Below, piece after piece: positions 50,979-52,373 of a DNA stretch of 52,373 nucleotides. Under the pieces are notes generated by a model. That model worked only from the letters and a program-made list of their open reading frames with translations. It was not told the DNA's origin and did not search any database. The position numbers and the translations under genes were made by a program. Source of the stretch: Candidatus Coprenecus pullistercoris (GTDB taxonomy: Bacteria; Bacteroidota; Bacteroidia; Bacteroidales; UBA932); contig DXAT01000074.1 in assembly GCA_019116965.1 (NCBI GenBank), positions 1-52,373 of the forward strand, read 5' to 3'. Position 1 is the stretch's first letter; each line of letters starts with the position of its first letter.

Positions 50979-52373
50979 ATGGCTAAAGAAGTTACAAGCA
51001 AAGAGGAGAATTACTCACAATGGTACAACAATCTGGTGGTTAAAGCCGACCTGGCCGAGAACTCCGCGGTCAGAGGCTGTATGGTCATCAAGCCCTACGG
51101 CTATGCCATCTGGGAGAAAATGCAGGGACAGCTTGACAGGATGTTCAAGGCCACGGGCCATCAGAACGCATATTTCCCGTTGTTCATACCCAAATCTTTC
51201 CTCAGCCGTGAGGCGGAGCATGTGGAGGGCTTTGCAAAGGAGTGCGCGGTAGTGACTCATCACCGCCTCAAGGCCAATCCTGACGGTCCGGGAGTAGTGG
51301 TGGATCCGGATGCGAGACTGGAGGAAGAGCTGATTGTGAGACCTACATCGGAGACCATCATATGGAACAGCTATAAGAACTGGATAAAGTCATACAGGGA
51401 TCTGCCTATTCTGATCAATCAGTGGGCCAATGTGGTCCGCTGGGAGATGAGAACCCGTCTTTTCCTCCGTACCGCCGAGTTTCTTTGGCAGGAAGGCCAT
51501 ACGGCCCATGCTACGGCTCAGGAAGCGATGGAGGAGGCTCAGAGGATGGTGCAGGTCTATGCTGATTTCGCCCGTACCCACATGGCCTTGCCGGTGGTTG
51601 TCGGACACAAGTCGGAGCACGAGCGCTTTGCAGGGGCTCTTGACACGCTCTGTATAGAGGCGATGATGCAGGACGGCAAGGCCCTGCAGGCCGGTACATC
51701 CCATTTCCTCGGACAGAATTTCGCGAAGGCCTTCGATGTCAAGTTCGCTGACAAGGACGGCAAGCTCGATTATGTATGGGCTACTTCGTGGGGTGTGTCC
51801 ACCCGTCTGATGGGCGCTTTGATTATGGCCCACGGAGACAATAACGGTCTCGTGCTGCCTCCGGCCATAGCACCGATACAGGTGGTGTTCGTACCTATCT
51901 ATAAAGGTCAGGAGGAACTGGACCGCATGGTGGCTTACATGAAGGATATAGCTTCCGAACTGGAAAAGGCGGGCATATCCACCAAGATAGACGACAGGGA
52001 CAATGTCCGCTCCGGCTTCAAGTTCGCCGAGTGGGAGCTCAAGGGAGTGCCCGTGAGGGTGGTGATCGGTCCCCGCGACCTCGAGAGGGGCGAGGTGGAG
52101 ATCTGCCGCAGGGATACTCTGGAGAAGTCTGCCGCATCCCGTGAGGGTCTGGCCGGGCATATCAAGGACCTGCTGGCCGAGATACAGTCCAATATCTACA
52201 ACAAGGCCCTCGCCTTCCGCGAGTCCAAAACCGTCAAGGTGGACACCTGGGATGAGTTCAAGGAGCGCATAGAGGAAGGCGGCTTCCTGCTCTGCCACTG
52301 GGACGGCACTCCCGAGACCGAGATGAGGATCCAGGAGGAGACCAAGGCGACCATCAGGTGCATCCCCATAGAC
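50979..52373 (+). CDS. proS: Prolyl-tRNA synthetase, C-terminus cut by window edge
   Basis: Charges tRNA-Pro. 465 residues are visible from [20 protein letters not shown] and the frame is open to the last base. The class II core is seen: [19 protein letters not shown] (motif 1 region), [39 protein letters not shown] plus QEGHTAHAT (motif 2) and [20 protein letters not shown] (motif 3), then the anticodon-binding domain ([13 protein letters not shown]). It lacks the bacterial insertion editing domain, so it is the archaeal/eukaryote-like ProRS usual in Bacteroidota. The zinc-binding C-terminus lies outside the window. Confidence 0.97.
   Translation, partial: MAKEVTSKEENYSQWYNNLVVKADLAENSAVRGCMVIKPYGYAIWEKMQGQLDRMFKATGHQNAYFPLFIPKSFLSREAEHVEGFAKECAVVTHHRLKANPDGPGVVVDPDARLEEELIVRPTSETIIWNSYKNWIKSYRDLPILINQWANVVRWEMRTRLFLRTAEFLWQEGHTAHATAQEAMEEAQRMVQVYADFARTHMALPVVVGHKSEHERFAGALDTLCIEAMMQDGKALQAGTSHFLGQNFAKAFDVKFADKDGKLDYVWATSWGVSTRLMGALIMAHGDNNGLVLPPAIAPIQVVFVPIYKGQEELDRMVAYMKDIASELEKAGISTKIDDRDNVRSGFKFAEWELKGVPVRVVIGPRDLERGEVEICRRDTLEKSAASREGLAGHIKDLLAEIQSNIYNKALAFRESKTVKVDTWDEFKERIEEGGFLLCHWDGTPETEMRIQEETKATIRCIPID

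Noticed and set aside
1-52373. CRISPR array, prophage, rRNA or integrase
   Set aside because: No regularly spaced repeats, phage structural genes, rRNA sequence or integrase motifs were seen in the window.

Overview
The window is a piece of a Bacteroidales (phylum Bacteroidota) chromosome of moderate GC content. The evidence for this is the promoter type (a TAnnTTTG -7 element with TTTG about 19-21 bases upstream, clearest in front of the tRNA-Ser gene), A-rich start regions mostly without Shine-Dalgarno sites, the ileS - deaminase - DksA-like - lspA gene order, an OmpP1/FadL porin, a WbqC-family protein, a class I fumarase of Bacteroidota type, and a eukaryote-like glycogen set (GT3 synthase, GBE1-like branching enzyme). 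I cannot place the family with certainty; a gut or uncultured Bacteroidales lineage is likely. No rRNA, prophage or CRISPR array is visible.

Layout. 1-1186 (minus): prs (cut by the window edge) and engB. 1280-2870: xseA-xseB. 2883-13567: a tight plus-strand glycogen operon with branching enzyme, debranching enzyme, a GT4 synthase-like enzyme, a GH57 glucanase and a 1411-residue fusion of glycogen synthase (GT3) with glucan phosphorylase (GT35); ribF overlaps its end. 14456-17370: small membrane or secreted proteins, greA, a HIT protein and a thioredoxin-fold lipoprotein without its cysteines. 17365-23409 (minus): the most interesting region, with two adjacent small double-glycine-leader peptide genes between a C39 peptidase ABC exporter and a TolC/adaptor pair, plus a 48-residue membrane peptide; tsaB sits at the end. 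23516-29028: cvpA, then ileS-guaD-dksA-like-lspA. 29115-33718 (minus): tRNA-Ser, a frameshifted BlaR1-type M56 gene, blaI with a palindromic operator, a gene-poor structured stretch, and an MscS channel. 33895-35535: fumarase. 35599-40059: an accessory segment with a DUF454 relic, an AAA/DUF4143 ATPase with two identical palindromic operators, a MATE exporter, an intact DUF454 gene, and a RAYT-type transposase gene bracketed by related repeats. 40202-44606 (minus): rimP(short)-nusA-infB with its own promoter and a terminator-like leader. 44762-48126: lpxD-lpxC-lpxA-wbqC for lipid A. 48123-50894 (minus): a FadL-type porin and an aromatic-rich lipoprotein. 50979 to the end: proS (cut by the edge).

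How the parts work together. The glycogen operon holds enzymes to build (GT3, GT4, GlgB) and mobilise (GT35, debranching enzyme, GH57) storage glucan; no glgC is present, which fits UDP-glucose as donor. The C39 ABC protein, periplasmic adaptor and TolC form a complete envelope-spanning export route for the two small peptides, each of which carries a GxxxG motif after the GG cleavage site, as two-peptide (class IIb) bacteriocins do. This is the best candidate for an undescribed system here. Smaller surprises are a RimP lacking its C-terminal domain, LpxC without the FabZ domain usual in Bacteroidales, and terminator-like leaders in front of both greA and rimP-nusA-infB.
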